DNA from: Stenotrophomonas sp. ISL-67
Lineage (GTDB): Bacteria > Pseudomonadota > Gammaproteobacteria > Xanthomonadales > Xanthomonadaceae
Reading direction: 5' to 3'
Assembly: GCF_018612915.1 (NCBI RefSeq)
Contig: NZ_JAGGRL010000010.1
Span: 98,553 to 162,552, forward strand
DNA length: 64,000 nucleotides
Each line of letters begins with the position of its first letter. The stretch's first letter is position 1. This document shows positions 1 to 7,927 of this stretch, piece by piece. Made by a program: the position numbers and the translations under genes. The notes beneath the pieces are model-generated. The model worked only from the letters and a program-made list of their open reading frames with translations. It was not told the DNA's origin and searched no databases.

Positions 1-52
1 TGCTGCTGGTGGTGCCTTCGATGTCGGTGAGGATGACGGTGGGGTGGGGCAT
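1..52 (-). CDS. mtnC: Enolase-phosphatase E1, N-terminal fragment (runs off the window)
   Basis: Only the first 17 codons lie in the window. They read MPHPTVILTDIEGTTSS, the start of the HAD-type enolase-phosphatase MtnC, where DIEGTTSS is the first HAD motif carrying the nucleophilic Asp. The enzyme enolises and dephosphorylates 2,3-diketo-5-methylthiopentyl-1-phosphate in methionine salvage. The gene starts 3 nt after the mtnD stop and is on the same strand, so translation is probably coupled. The identification rests on this short motif plus the mtnD and mtnB neighbours. Confidence 0.85.
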   Translation of the reverse strand, partial: MPHPTVILTDIEGTTSS

Positions 53-55
53 GGA

Positions 56-613
56 TCAGGACGCCTTGGTTGGAATGTAGCGGGGGAATTTCTGTGCGAT
101 GTCGGTGCCGGTGAAGTGCCCGACCCAGCCATCCGGTTCGGTGAAGAAGCGGATCGCCACGAAGCTGGGTTCATCGCCCATGTCGAACCAATGCGTGGTG
201 CCATCGGGCACGGCGATCAGGTCGTCCTTCACGCACTCGATCTCGTAGACCTTGTCGTCCACGTGCAGGGTGAACAGGCCCGAGCCGGCGACGAAGAAGC
301 GCACCTCGTCTTCCTTGTGGAAGTGCTCGTCCAGGAACTTCTTCCGCAGTTCGGCGCGGTTCGGGTTGTCCGGGGCGATCGAGGCCACGTCCACGCTCTT
401 GAAGCCGTGCTGGGCCACCAGGCGGTCGATGTCGCTGCGGTAGGCGGCGAACACCTCGTCCTGGCTGGCGCCCGGGGCGACCTCATGGGCCGCCTGCCAG
501 CGTTCGAAGGTCACGCCGATCTTCTGCAGCTCGGCGGCAATGACGCTGCCGTCCTGGGAATCCAGCAGCGGGGCGTCAGGATGGTCATGGTCGTAAATAC
601 GCAGTCGGCTCAT
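56..613 (-). CDS. mtnD: Acireductone dioxygenase (methionine salvage)
   Basis: This 185-aa cupin cleaves acireductone (1,2-dihydroxy-3-keto-5-methylthiopentene) to formate and 4-methylthio-2-oxobutanoate, the direct precursor of methionine. The metal-binding cupin signature [11 protein letters not shown] is present, followed by a second histidine in GTTHWFDMG, so all metal ligands are visible. The open frame extends further upstream, but the ATG at 613 gives the family start [10 protein letters not shown] and the usual ARD length. It is co-directional with mtnB upstream and mtnC downstream. A tandem palindrome lies between mtnB and mtnD. Confidence 0.95.
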   Translation of the reverse strand: MSRLRIYDHDHPDAPLLDSQDGSVIAAELQKIGVTFERWQAAHEVAPGASQDEVFAAYRSDIDRLVAQHGFKSVDVASIAPDNPNRAELRKKFLDEHFHKEDEVRFFVAGSGLFTLHVDDKVYEIECVKDDLIAVPDGTTHWFDMGDEPSFVAIRFFTEPDGWVGHFTGTDIAQKFPRYIPTKAS

Positions 614-648
614 GGCGGCAGCTTGAACGGCGGAGGGAGTGACAGTGT

Positions 649-714
649 GTAGTACCGGGCTCTGCCCGGCAACCAGGGGCTCTGCCCGGCAACCAGGGGC
701 TCTGCCCGGCAACC
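649..714 (+). repeat. Tandem 20-bp GTAG-tagged palindromic repeat (SMAG-like)
   Basis: About 2.7 copies of the unit TCTGCCCGGCAACCAGGGGC follow a GTAG at 649-652. Each unit can fold through GCCGGG/CCCGGC type arms. It lies in the 155-bp gap between mtnB and mtnD and so within their likely common transcript. GTAG next to a GC-rich palindrome is the mark of the SMAG family of REP-like repeats in Stenotrophomonas. Placing it in that family is inference from this pattern. Confidence 0.7.
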
Positions 715-768
715 CGATACGCCTGCGCGGAAAACAGTTTCCCGGGGGAGAGACCGGTAGCGCCGGCG

Positions 769-1416
769 TTATGGACCGCGCAGCTTGCGCAGCTCCAGCT
801 CGCAATGCAGCAGGAACTCGAACGCCTCCAGGTGGCGGCGTGCCTCGGCCATGTCCCGGCCCCAGGCGTACAGGCCGTGCCCGTCGATCAGGTAGCCCCA
901 CATGCAGCCTTCGTCCAGCTTGGCCTCGACCTTGGCGGCCAGCTCGTCCATGTCCTGGGTGTTGGCGAACACCGGCACGTCCACGGCGGTCTCGTGGGTG
1001 CTGTTACCGTGGAAGGCCTTGAGCAGCTCATAGCCCTCCAGCCGGATATGGCCATTGGCGGCATACAGGCGCGAGGCAATGGTCTGCACCGGCGAATGTG
1101 TGTGCAGCACGCAGCCGATTTCCGGGAAGCGGCGATACAGCTGGGTATGCAACAGCGTTTCGGCGGACGGGCGCAGGGGGCGGCCGACGGCCTTGCCGTC
1201 GAAGTCGACCACCATGATGTCGTCTTCGATCAAGCGGCCCTTGTCCTTGCCGGACACGGTGATCGCCGCATGCTGGTCATCCAGCCGGTGCGAGAAGTTG
1301 CTGCTGGTCGCCGGCGTCCACCCGGCCTGGGCCAGTTCGCGGATGTTGTCGATCAGCACCTGGGCCAGTTCACTGAGCCGGGCCGTGTCGTAGGGGGTGT
1401 TGTTCATGGCTGGCAT
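769..1416 (-). CDS. mtnB: Methylthioribulose-1-phosphate dehydratase
   Basis: This 215-aa protein of the class II aldolase/adducin fold dehydrates 5-methylthioribulose-1-phosphate in methionine salvage. The zinc-binding HTHS motif is visible in [10 protein letters not shown], and a further histidine sits in [10 protein letters not shown]. The length is normal for the family. A second in-frame ATG at 1407 (MNNTPYD) is an equally good start; no clear ribosome-binding site separates the two. The gene heads the mtnB-mtnD-mtnC set on the minus strand. Confidence 0.93.
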   Translation of the reverse strand: MPAMNNTPYDTARLSELAQVLIDNIRELAQAGWTPATSSNFSHRLDDQHAAITVSGKDKGRLIEDDIMVVDFDGKAVGRPLRPSAETLLHTQLYRRFPEIGCVLHTHSPVQTIASRLYAANGHIRLEGYELLKAFHGNSTHETAVDVPVFANTQDMDELAAKVEAKLDEGCMWGYLIDGHGLYAWGRDMAEARRHLEAFEFLLHCELELRKLRGP

Positions 1417-1439
1417 TTTAACGGCGTTGCGCGTTAAAA
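1416..1439 (-). promoter_or_regulatory. Inverted repeat at the mtnB start, possible operator
   Basis: TTTTAAC at 1416-1422 and GTTAAAA at 1433-1439 form a perfect 7-bp inverted repeat with a 10-bp spacer. It is AT-rich in a GC-rich background and directly abuts the mtnB start codon. The position fits an operator or 5' hairpin controlling the methionine-salvage genes. No regulator is identified, so the role is inference. Confidence 0.35.
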
Positions 1440-1486
1440 GCAGGTTCCCGGGCGCCGGGCCGGGTCGGACCCGGCCCGGCTCGCCG

Positions 1487-2911
1487 TCAGCCCCGCAGGC
1501 GGCTGTGGCGGAAGCTGTAGCCGAAGTAGATCGCGAAGCCGATCACCGTCCAGATGCCCATCAGCATCCAGTTGTGCATCGTCATGGCCGACAACAGGGC
1601 CAGGCAGCTCAACACGCCCAGGCTGCAGATCAGCCAGGCGGCCGGGATGCGGAACGGGCGGGGCAGGTCCGGCTGGGTGCGGCGCAGGATCAGTACGCCC
1701 GCGCAGACCGCTGCGAACGCGATCAGCGTGCCCATCGAAGTCAGCTCGCCCAGCACGTCCAGCGGGAACAGCGCCGCCAGCAGCGCGATGCCGATGCCGG
1801 TGATCACCGTGTTGATGTGCGGCGTGCGGTACTTCGGGTGGATCGTGGTGAACACCTTCGGCAGCAGGCCGTCGTTGGCCATGATCATGAAGATGCGCGG
1901 CTGCGCGATCACCATCACCAGCACCACCGATGACAGCCCGATCAACGCGCCGATCTCCACCACCACCCGCAACCAGCCCAGGGTTGGATGGGCCGCCACA
2001 GCGGTCACCACCGGCTCGTCGGTGCCCAGCATCGTGTACGGCACCAGCCCGGTCATCACTGCGGCCATGGCGATGTACAGCACCGTGCAGATCACCAGCG
2101 ACAGCAACATGCCGATCGGCATGTCGCGCTGCGGCCGGTGCGATTCCTGTGCCGCCACCGACACCGCCTCGAAGCCGATGTAGGCGAAGAACACCATTGC
2201 CGCACCGCGCAGCACGCCTTCGAAGCCGAACCTGCCCGGGCCTTCGTTGGCCGGAATGAACGGGGTCCAGTTGGCCGGATCCACGTACTTCCAGCCAACC
2301 ACGATCACCAGCACGATCAGGCCGGTTTTCAGGACCACCATCGCCATGTTCATGGCCGACGACTTGCTGATGCCCACATAGCACAGCCAGGTCAGCAGCA
2401 GCACCAGGATCGCCGCCGGCAGGTTCGCGATGGCGCCGGTAGGACGCAGCTGCGCATCCAGCGGGGCACTCACCAGCGCCGTTGGCAGGTAGATGTCGAA
2501 ATGACTGAGCAGGCTCAGGAAGTAGCCGGTCCAGCTGACCGCCACCGCCGAGGCAGATACGCCGTATTCCAGCACCAGCATCCAGCCGATGAACCAGGCC
2601 GCCAGCTCGCCGAAGGTTGCATAGGTATAGGTATAGGCGCTGCCGGAAACCGGCACCATCGAGGCGAACTCCGCATACGCCATGGCGCAGAACGCGCAGC
2701 AGATCGCCGCCAGCACGAAGCTCAGCATGATCGCCGGGCCCGCATGGTTGGCGGCGGCCTGGCCGGTGATGACGAAGATGCCGCCGCCGATCACCGCGCC
2801 GATACCCAGTGCGGTCAGGCCCCAGGGACCCAGGGTGCGCTTCAGGCTCAGTCCGTTGGCGTCCTGATGGGCGGCGTGCGGGTGCTTGGTGGCCCACAGT
2901 TGTTTCAGCAT
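1487..2911 (-). CDS. APC-superfamily amino-acid permease (copy 2 of a tandem pair)
   Basis: This 474-aa integral membrane protein of the amino acid-polyamine-organocation family resembles cationic amino acid transporter (CAT/YfnA-like) permeases. The N-terminal [18 protein letters not shown] is the conserved first-helix substrate-binding motif. About 12 to 13 hydrophobic segments follow, with the family motif [16 protein letters not shown] after helix 2. It lies 4 nt downstream of a paralogous permease and shares long stretches of sequence with it, so the pair arose by tandem duplication and probably forms an operon. The substrate cannot be told from sequence. Confidence 0.88.
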   Translation of the reverse strand: MLKQLWATKHPHAAHQDANGLSLKRTLGPWGLTALGIGAVIGGGIFVITGQAAANHAGPAIMLSFVLAAICCAFCAMAYAEFASMVPVSGSAYTYTYATFGELAAWFIGWMLVLEYGVSASAVAVSWTGYFLSLLSHFDIYLPTALVSAPLDAQLRPTGAIANLPAAILVLLLTWLCYVGISKSSAMNMAMVVLKTGLIVLVIVVGWKYVDPANWTPFIPANEGPGRFGFEGVLRGAAMVFFAYIGFEAVSVAAQESHRPQRDMPIGMLLSLVICTVLYIAMAAVMTGLVPYTMLGTDEPVVTAVAAHPTLGWLRVVVEIGALIGLSSVVLVMVIAQPRIFMIMANDGLLPKVFTTIHPKYRTPHINTVITGIGIALLAALFPLDVLGELTSMGTLIAFAAVCAGVLILRRTQPDLPRPFRIPAAWLICSLGVLSCLALLSAMTMHNWMLMGIWTVIGFAIYFGYSFRHSRLRG

Positions 2912-2915
2912 GGGA

Positions 2916-4391
2916 TCACGAAGCCTTGTTGAGCTTGCTGTGGCGGATGCCGTAGCCGAAGTAGATCAGCAGGCCCAGCACGGTCCAGCCCACGAACAGG
3001 TGCCAATGCACCACGAACGCCTGCCAGAACAGGAACAGGCACGACAGCGCGCCGAGCGGGCAGATCACCCACACCAGCGGCACGCGGAACGGACGGGTCA
3101 GTTCCGGGCGCGTATAGCGCAGTACCAGCACGCCGATGCAGACCGTGGCGAAGGCCAGCAGGGTGCCCATCGAGACCAGCTCGCCCAGCACGTTCAGCGG
3201 CATCAGGCCGGCCAGCGCGGCGGCCAGCACGCCCACCACGATGGTGGCCCAGTACGGGGTGCGGAAGCGCTTGTGGACCTTGCCGAACAACTTGGGCAGC
3301 AGGCCATCGCGCGAGATGGTGTAGGCGATGCGGGTCTGGCCCATCATCATTACCAGCACCACCGAGGACAGGCCGGCGATGGCGCCGATTTCGACGGCGG
3401 TCTTCAGCCAGGACAGGCTCGCGTACGGCTCCAGGGCAGTGGCTACCGGCTTGTCGGTGCCCAGCAGGTTGTACGGCATCATGCCGGTCAGTACCGCGCA
3501 CACAATAATGTAGACGATTGTGCACACCGCCAGCGAGCCCAGCAGGCCGATCGGCATGTTGCGCTGCGGGTCCTTGGTTTCACCGGCGGCGGTGGAAACC
3601 GCATCGAAGCCGATGTAGGCGAAGAACACGATGGTGGCCGCACGGAACACGCCGCTCCAGCCGAATTCGCCGGGGACGCCGGTGTTTTCCGGAATGAACG
3701 GGGTCCAGTTGGCCATGTCGATGTGCTGCGCGCCAAAGCCGATGAACAGGCAGATCACGGTGACCTTGATCGCCACGATGATCGCGTTGACGAACGCCGA
3801 CTGGGTCACGCCCACGTACAACAGGCCCGACACCGCTGCCACGATCAGTACCGCCGGCAGGTTGAACAGCTTGCCCGAGGAGATGAACTCATGCCCGGTC
3901 CAGCTGATCGGCGCCGCGCTCAGCGCATCCGGGAACGGCATGTGCAGCGTGGTGGTGATGAAGCTTATGAGGTACGCCGACCAACCCACCGCGACCGAGG
4001 CCGAGGCGAACAGGTACTCCAGCACCAGGCACCAGCCGATGAACCAGGCCATGCCTTCGCCCAGGGTGGCATAGGAATAGGAGTAGGCGCTGCCGGAGAC
4101 CGGCATCATTGCCGCGAATTCGGCGTAGCACAGGCCGGCAAGGGCGCAGGCAAACCCGGCGATCACGAAGGACAGCATGATGGCGGGGCCCGCATGGTTG
4201 GCGGCCGCCTGGCCGGTCAGCACGAAGATGCCCGCGCCGATCACGGCGCCAATACCCAGCATGATGAGATGTTTCGCCGTGAGGGTCCGTTTCAGCGAGG
4301 CTTCGCCATCCAGGCTGCCTTCAATCGGTTCGCCGGCATCGACGTGCCCGGCCGGCTCGACCGGTTTGACCCTCAACAGAGACTTCAACAT
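2916..4391 (-). CDS. APC-superfamily amino-acid permease (copy 1 of a tandem pair)
   Basis: A 491-aa inner-membrane permease of the CAT-like branch of the APC superfamily, paralogous to the next gene downstream. The motif GIGAVIGAGIFVLTGQAA marks the first helix, and PVSGSAYSYSYATLGEG matches the same region of its partner. It differs mainly in a longer N-terminal cytoplasmic segment (about 40 residues before helix 1) and in the periplasmic loops. The most upstream position suggests the promoter is just before 4391. A GTAG palindrome lies 24 nt upstream of the start codon. Confidence 0.88.
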   Translation of the reverse strand: MLKSLLRVKPVEPAGHVDAGEPIEGSLDGEASLKRTLTAKHLIMLGIGAVIGAGIFVLTGQAAANHAGPAIMLSFVIAGFACALAGLCYAEFAAMMPVSGSAYSYSYATLGEGMAWFIGWCLVLEYLFASASVAVGWSAYLISFITTTLHMPFPDALSAAPISWTGHEFISSGKLFNLPAVLIVAAVSGLLYVGVTQSAFVNAIIVAIKVTVICLFIGFGAQHIDMANWTPFIPENTGVPGEFGWSGVFRAATIVFFAYIGFDAVSTAAGETKDPQRNMPIGLLGSLAVCTIVYIIVCAVLTGMMPYNLLGTDKPVATALEPYASLSWLKTAVEIGAIAGLSSVVLVMMMGQTRIAYTISRDGLLPKLFGKVHKRFRTPYWATIVVGVLAAALAGLMPLNVLGELVSMGTLLAFATVCIGVLVLRYTRPELTRPFRVPLVWVICPLGALSCLFLFWQAFVVHWHLFVGWTVLGLLIYFGYGIRHSKLNKAS

Positions 4392-4414
4392 GCAGTGCTT
4401 CCCAAAAAAGGACG

Positions 4415-4437
4415 GTAGAGCGGGGCTCTGCCCCGCT
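4415..4437 (+). repeat. SMAG-type GTAG palindrome
   Basis: GTAG at 4415-4418 is followed by the perfect stem AGCGGGGC / GCCCCGCT (4419-4426 and 4430-4437) with a 3-nt loop. It lies between the divergent permease and NUDIX genes. A second GTAG with a weaker GC-rich palindrome follows at about 4456-4480. Confidence 0.75.
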
Positions 4438-4604
4438 GCGGCAATGACGGGCGTGCGGTAGATCGCCGCACGCCCTTGCGTTTATTGTCGGCCGCCCCAA
4501 CGCGACGGCCCGCTGTACCTTAGCCAAAGCCGAAGCCCGCGCACAAGCGCAAATGCAACATGCCGGGCGATAATCGGCAAAATCCGTCCTCTCCCCCTGC
4601 CGCC

Positions 4605-5189
4605 ATGTCACAAATCCCTGAATCCGTTGTAGGACTTGACGCCGCGCTGCGCGCGCAGCTGGCCGATTACGCACGGCGCCACCCCGAACACGCTGGTCTG
4701 GCTGACGAATTCGGCACATTGCTCGACGAGCGGGAAAATCCATTCCTGCGCAGCCGGCTGGCCGGCCATTTCACGGGCAGCGCCTGGCTGGTAAGCGCCG
4801 ACGGCGCCCGCGTGCTGCTGACCCACCACCGGAAGTTGAACCGCTGGCTGCAGCTGGGCGGGCATGCCGATGGCGAGCGCGACCTGGCCCGGGTCGCGCT
4901 GACCGAAGCCGAGGAAGAGTCTGGTCTGACCGGGCTGGTGCTGGAGGACGGGGCGGTCCTGTTCGATATTGACAAGCACTGGATACCGGAGCGCCATGAC
5001 GTGCCGGGGCATTGGCATTACGACGCCCGGTACGTGGTGCGGGCGGTGGGCAGCGAGGCGTTCGCAGTCAGTGAGGAGTCGCTGGCGCTGGCGTGGCGCG
5101 AGGTGACCGATGTGGCCAATGCCGCGATCGAGACGCCGGACGGGGATGAGTCGTTGCCGCGCATGGCCAAGCGCTGGCTGGCGCGCTGA
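4605..5189 (+). CDS. NUDIX hydrolase
   Basis: This 194-aa protein has a NUDIX fold centred on GGHADGERDLARVALTEAEE followed by ESGL. Compared with the classic box, the REUxEExGU part reads TEAEEESGL, so the metal-binding glutamates are kept, while the first Glu position and the Arg are changed. Such enzymes hydrolyse nucleoside diphosphates linked to another group; the substrate is not predictable here. The ATG at 4605 is chosen because the 15 codons before it look like leader sequence and no family member begins there. It is a single gene, divergent from the permeases. Confidence 0.85.
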   Translation: MSQIPESVVGLDAALRAQLADYARRHPEHAGLADEFGTLLDERENPFLRSRLAGHFTGSAWLVSADGARVLLTHHRKLNRWLQLGGHADGERDLARVALTEAEEESGLTGLVLEDGAVLFDIDKHWIPERHDVPGHWHYDARYVVRAVGSEAFAVSEESLALAWREVTDVANAAIETPDGDESLPRMAKRWLAR

Positions 5190-5211
5190 GTCAGGCGCCT
5201 TCGATCTGGGG

Positions 5212-5504
5212 TCATGCCTTCGTCGCGCCGATCACCGTTATCGGCGGTCGATAGGGATGCGACCCTACCGGTGGGCCATCGCACGCGTTCGGCATGACCG
5301 TTGGCGGGAAAAACGCGTTTCGTTCGGAGATCATGCCTTCGTCGCGCCGATCATCGTTATCGGCGGTCGATAGGGATGCGACCCTACCGGTGGGCCATCG
5401 CACGCGTTCGGCATGACCGTTGGCGGAAAAACGCGTTTCGTTCGGAGGTCATGCCTTCGTCGCGCCGATCATTGTTATCGGCGGTCGATAGGGATGCGAC
5501 CCTA
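5212..5504 (+). repeat. Tandem 118/119-bp repeat, about 2.5 copies
   Basis: TCATGCCTTCGTCGCGCCGA recurs at 5212, 5331 and 5449, giving periods of 119 and 118 bp; the one-base difference is in a short G/A run near 5305/5423. Each unit contains TATCGGCGGTCGATAGGGAT and ends in GCGACCCTACCG, the outward GTAG end (read on the minus strand as GGTAGGGTCGC) of the larger repeat family seen at 6224 and 55183. Copies differ by only a few bases, which points to recent amplification. Confidence 0.9.
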
Positions 5505-5547
5505 CCGATGGCTGCCGCACGAAATCAACCGCCGCGAGGTAACTCGC

Positions 5548-5576
5548 GGTAGGGTCGCATCCCAATCGACTGCCGG
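5548..5576 (-). repeat. Isolated inverted end of the GTAG-ended repeat
   Basis: GGTAGGGTCGCATCCCAATC followed by GACTGCCGG is the terminal inverted-repeat sequence of the family, here opposite in direction to the tandem units just upstream. It lies outside the 118-bp array and marks its right border. Confidence 0.75.
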
Positions 5577-5899
5577 CCGTGTGCCAACGTCCGGTTGTGG
5601 CATGACCATGATCGGAAAGACGCGCGTGCAACTGCACCGATTGCGACATGCGGTAGGTACTGCCTACTGAAACTCGAATATCCTTCGGAACAAGCAATTT
5701 CCCATCGCACTCGATCTCGCGCATGGTTTGCTCAGGAGCCTGAAATCTCCGTGAAACAGACGCAATGTGGAAGTTCTTTGTCGGGAGGGTGGTGGAATAC
5801 AACACCTTCGCGGGAATACGCCATGCCGACGTTTCGCACGGTTTCAGCCTCCCGACTCCCTCGCCATTCCGGCGAGGGAGACTTCCTCGGAGGTGGCAA

Positions 5900-6199
5900 A
5901 TGCGTCGCTCGATTTCGGACTTACCCTCAAACGAACAACCGCAAACCGGCATTGGCCTGCGTGCGCCGGAGCACCTGCGGATCGGGTCGTTCAAGCATCC
6001 TGGTGGTCATCCGCTACCCGGCGGTGGGCGCATTCCGTGCCTGATGCTGCGCGGCCTGTGGCTGGACCGGTTTGAACTGCCCGTAGGCGGCCGTGTGGTG
6101 GTGCAGGTGGAGCCGAAGCGGATCACGCTGACGTTGGATGAGACACCGGTGCCCGTGCCGTACCGATATCAGGACCATGTGCCGAAGCGGGCGCGGTAA
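5900..6199 (+). CDS. symE: SymE-like type I toxin
   Basis: A 99-aa protein whose C-terminal half carries the SymE pattern: LPGGGRIPCLMLRGLWLDRF at about residues 40-60, then LPVGGRVVVQVEPKRITLTL. SymE proteins have an AbrB-like fold and in E. coli form an SOS-induced toxin held in check by the antisense RNA SymR. The ATG at 5900 is preceded by GGAGG at 5889-5893, an ideal spacing of 6 nt, and removes a poorly conserved upstream extension. No SymR-like antisense gene can be recognised directly, but it would be expected on the minus strand over the 5' end. The gene is converging on serA. Confidence 0.75.
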   Translation: MRRSISDLPSNEQPQTGIGLRAPEHLRIGSFKHPGGHPLPGGGRIPCLMLRGLWLDRFELPVGGRVVVQVEPKRITLTLDETPVPVPYRYQDHVPKRAR

Positions 6200-6223
6200 A
6201 ACGGTCAACGGGGATGCCACCCT

Positions 6224-6425
6224 GGTAGGGTCGCATCCCGATCGACGCCGTGCATGGATGCACAAGTGGTGCGACCGCAGGATGCGGAAGAGCGTTCCAC
6301 CGCCGACCATGTTGCAACGTTCGGTGGGGCATGACCGTTTGAGGGAAAAGCGCGTTTCGTTCCGGAGTCATGCCGCCATCGCGCTGATCATCGATATCGG
6401 CAGTCGATTGGGATGCGACCCTACC
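6224..6425. repeat. GTAG-ended element with ~28-bp terminal inverted repeats
   Basis: The element begins GGTAGGGTCGCATCCCGATC and ends GATTGGGATGCGACCCTACC, so its termini are inverted copies for about 27-28 bp. Inside is a further GCATGACC / GTCATGCC inverted pair around GAAAAGCGCGTTTCGTTC. It occupies almost the whole gap between the convergent symE and serA genes and could fold into a bidirectional terminator-like structure. The same architecture is at 55183-55327, with half elements at 5212-5576 and 47322-47397. Confidence 0.85.
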
Positions 6426-6443
6426 AGCGTGCGGGCTGCAGAC

Positions 6444-7685
6444 TCAGTAGAGAACGCGCGTCCGCAACGTGCCCGGAATCGCCGCCAGCTCCTCGCGCAC
6501 CGTCGCGGCCTGTTCCTCGCTGGCGGTGATGTCGATCACCACGTAGCCCACCTTCGGGTCGGTGCGCAGGAACTGGCCGTCGATATTGACGTTGTGGCGC
6601 GAGAAGATCTCGTTGACCTTGGACAGCACGCCCGGCACGTTCTGGTGGATGTGCAGCAGGCGCAGGCTGTCGGCATGCTCGGGCAACGTCACTTCCGGGA
6701 AGTTGACCGCCGAAAGGGTGCTGCCGTTGTCGCTGTAGCGCACCAGCTTCGCCGCCACTTCCACGCCGATGTTGTCCTGCGCTTCCAACGTGCTGCCACC
6801 CACGTGCGGGGTCAGGATCACGTTGTCGTGCGCGGTCAGCGGCGACACGAACGCATCGCCATTGCCCTTCGGTTCGACCGGGAACACGTCCAGCGCCGCG
6901 CCGCCAATGTGCCCCGAGCGCAGCGCCGCATCCAGCGCGTCGATGTCGACCACGGTGCCACGTGCAGCATTGATCAGGTGTGCGCCCGGGCGCATGCGGG
7001 CCAGCTGCGGTGCGCCGATCAGCCATTGGGTGGCCGGGGTTTCGGGCACGTGCACGGTCACGATATCGGCGCGGGCGAGCAGGTCGTCCAGGTCGATCGC
7101 AGCGCGGGCGTTGCCCAGCGATAGCTTGGTTTCGATGTCGTGGAAAATCACCTGCATGCCCATCGCTTCGGCCATCACGCCGACCTGTGTGCCGATGTGG
7201 CCATAGCCGATGATGCCCAGGGTCTTGCCGCGCACTTCATGGCTGCCGGCGGCCGACTTGGACCAGCCGCCGCGGTGGCATTCGGCATTCTTCTGCGGGA
7301 TGCCGCGGGTGAGCATGATCGCTTCGGCGATCACCAGCTCGGCCACGCTGCGGGTGTTGGAGTAGGGCGCGTTGAACACCGGAATGCCGGCCAGCTCGGC
7401 CGCGTCCAGGTCGACCTGGTTGGTGCCGATGCAGAAACAGCCCACCGCCATCAGGCGCTTGGCGTTGGCCAGCACCTCGGCGCTGAGCTGGGTGCGCGAG
7501 CGGATGCCCACGATGTGCGCTTCGGCGATGCGTGCCTTGAGCTCGTCTTCGGGCAGGGCCTTGCTGTGCAGTTCGATCTGCGAATAGCCGGCGGCACTGA
7601 ACACGTCGATGGCCGTCTGGCTCACCCCCTCCAGCAACAGCACGCGGATATCCTGCTTCGGGAATGAGGTCTTCTTCGGCGACAT
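6444..7685 (-). CDS. serA: D-3-phosphoglycerate dehydrogenase
   Basis: A 413-aa cytosolic enzyme oxidising 3-phosphoglycerate to 3-phosphohydroxypyruvate, the first step of serine synthesis. The NAD-binding motif GIIGYGHIGTQVG is at about residue 160; the catalytic Arg is in NAARGTVVDI and the catalytic His in LTPHVGGST. A C-terminal ACT domain (from about residue 340, SLRLLHIHQNVPGVLSKVNE) matches the serine-feedback-inhibited E. coli type. The ATG at 7685 (MSPKKTSFPKQ) is chosen over one 12 codons upstream because it fits the family. Divergent from the D-2-hydroxyglutarate dehydrogenase gene. Confidence 0.96.
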   Translation of the reverse strand: MSPKKTSFPKQDIRVLLLEGVSQTAIDVFSAAGYSQIELHSKALPEDELKARIAEAHIVGIRSRTQLSAEVLANAKRLMAVGCFCIGTNQVDLDAAELAGIPVFNAPYSNTRSVAELVIAEAIMLTRGIPQKNAECHRGGWSKSAAGSHEVRGKTLGIIGYGHIGTQVGVMAEAMGMQVIFHDIETKLSLGNARAAIDLDDLLARADIVTVHVPETPATQWLIGAPQLARMRPGAHLINAARGTVVDIDALDAALRSGHIGGAALDVFPVEPKGNGDAFVSPLTAHDNVILTPHVGGSTLEAQDNIGVEVAAKLVRYSDNGSTLSAVNFPEVTLPEHADSLRLLHIHQNVPGVLSKVNEIFSRHNVNIDGQFLRTDPKVGYVVIDITASEEQAATVREELAAIPGTLRTRVLY

Positions 7686-7818
7686 GGGCAAGCGGCAGCA
7701 GGTTGGACGGGAGCTGTCCACTATGCCAGATCAGGGCAGGGATGGTGCGGTGCGCCATGTGATGGTTTGACGGTTTCAGATGCGACCAATTCGTGGCGGG
7801 GTCGCACGACCAACAGTA

Positions 7819-7836
7819 TGCCCGCCGAGGCGGGCA
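7819..7836. repeat. Perfect GC-rich palindrome between serA and the flavoprotein gene
   Basis: TGCCCGCCGAGGCGGGCA is an 8-bp stem with a 2-nt centre, inside the 242-bp divergent region. It could be a REP-like repeat or a regulator site; no T-tract follows, so it is not a clear terminator. Confidence 0.4.
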
Positions 7837-7927
7837 CCCTTCGGGCCGTCGGCAAGCGACGGTGGGAACGGCGACACCGTTCCCTGCGTGCGTTACCCTT
7901 TTGGATTGTCCTGGCTCCCTTGTTCAC

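Larger units (their letters stand above)
5190..5899. other. 710-bp gene-free, repeat-rich intergenic stretch
   Basis: No credible coding frame is present. The first part (5212-5504) is a tandem array of a 118/119-bp unit, followed at 5548-5576 by an inverted end of the same repeat family. The second part (about 5600-5890) is noticeably less GC-rich than the surrounding genes and leads into the SymE-like gene. It may hold the promoter of that gene and an antisense RNA, but none can be shown from sequence alone. Confidence 0.7.

Noticed and set aside
2886..4418. 510-aa plus-strand frame opposite the first permease gene
   Set aside because: It is rich in Gln, His, Arg and Ala with no family features, the usual antisense shadow of a GC-rich gene. 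The minus-strand frame has clear permease motifs.
5212..5504. CRISPR array
   Set aside because: The 118/119-bp units are repeated throughout with no unique spacers, and no cas genes are present.
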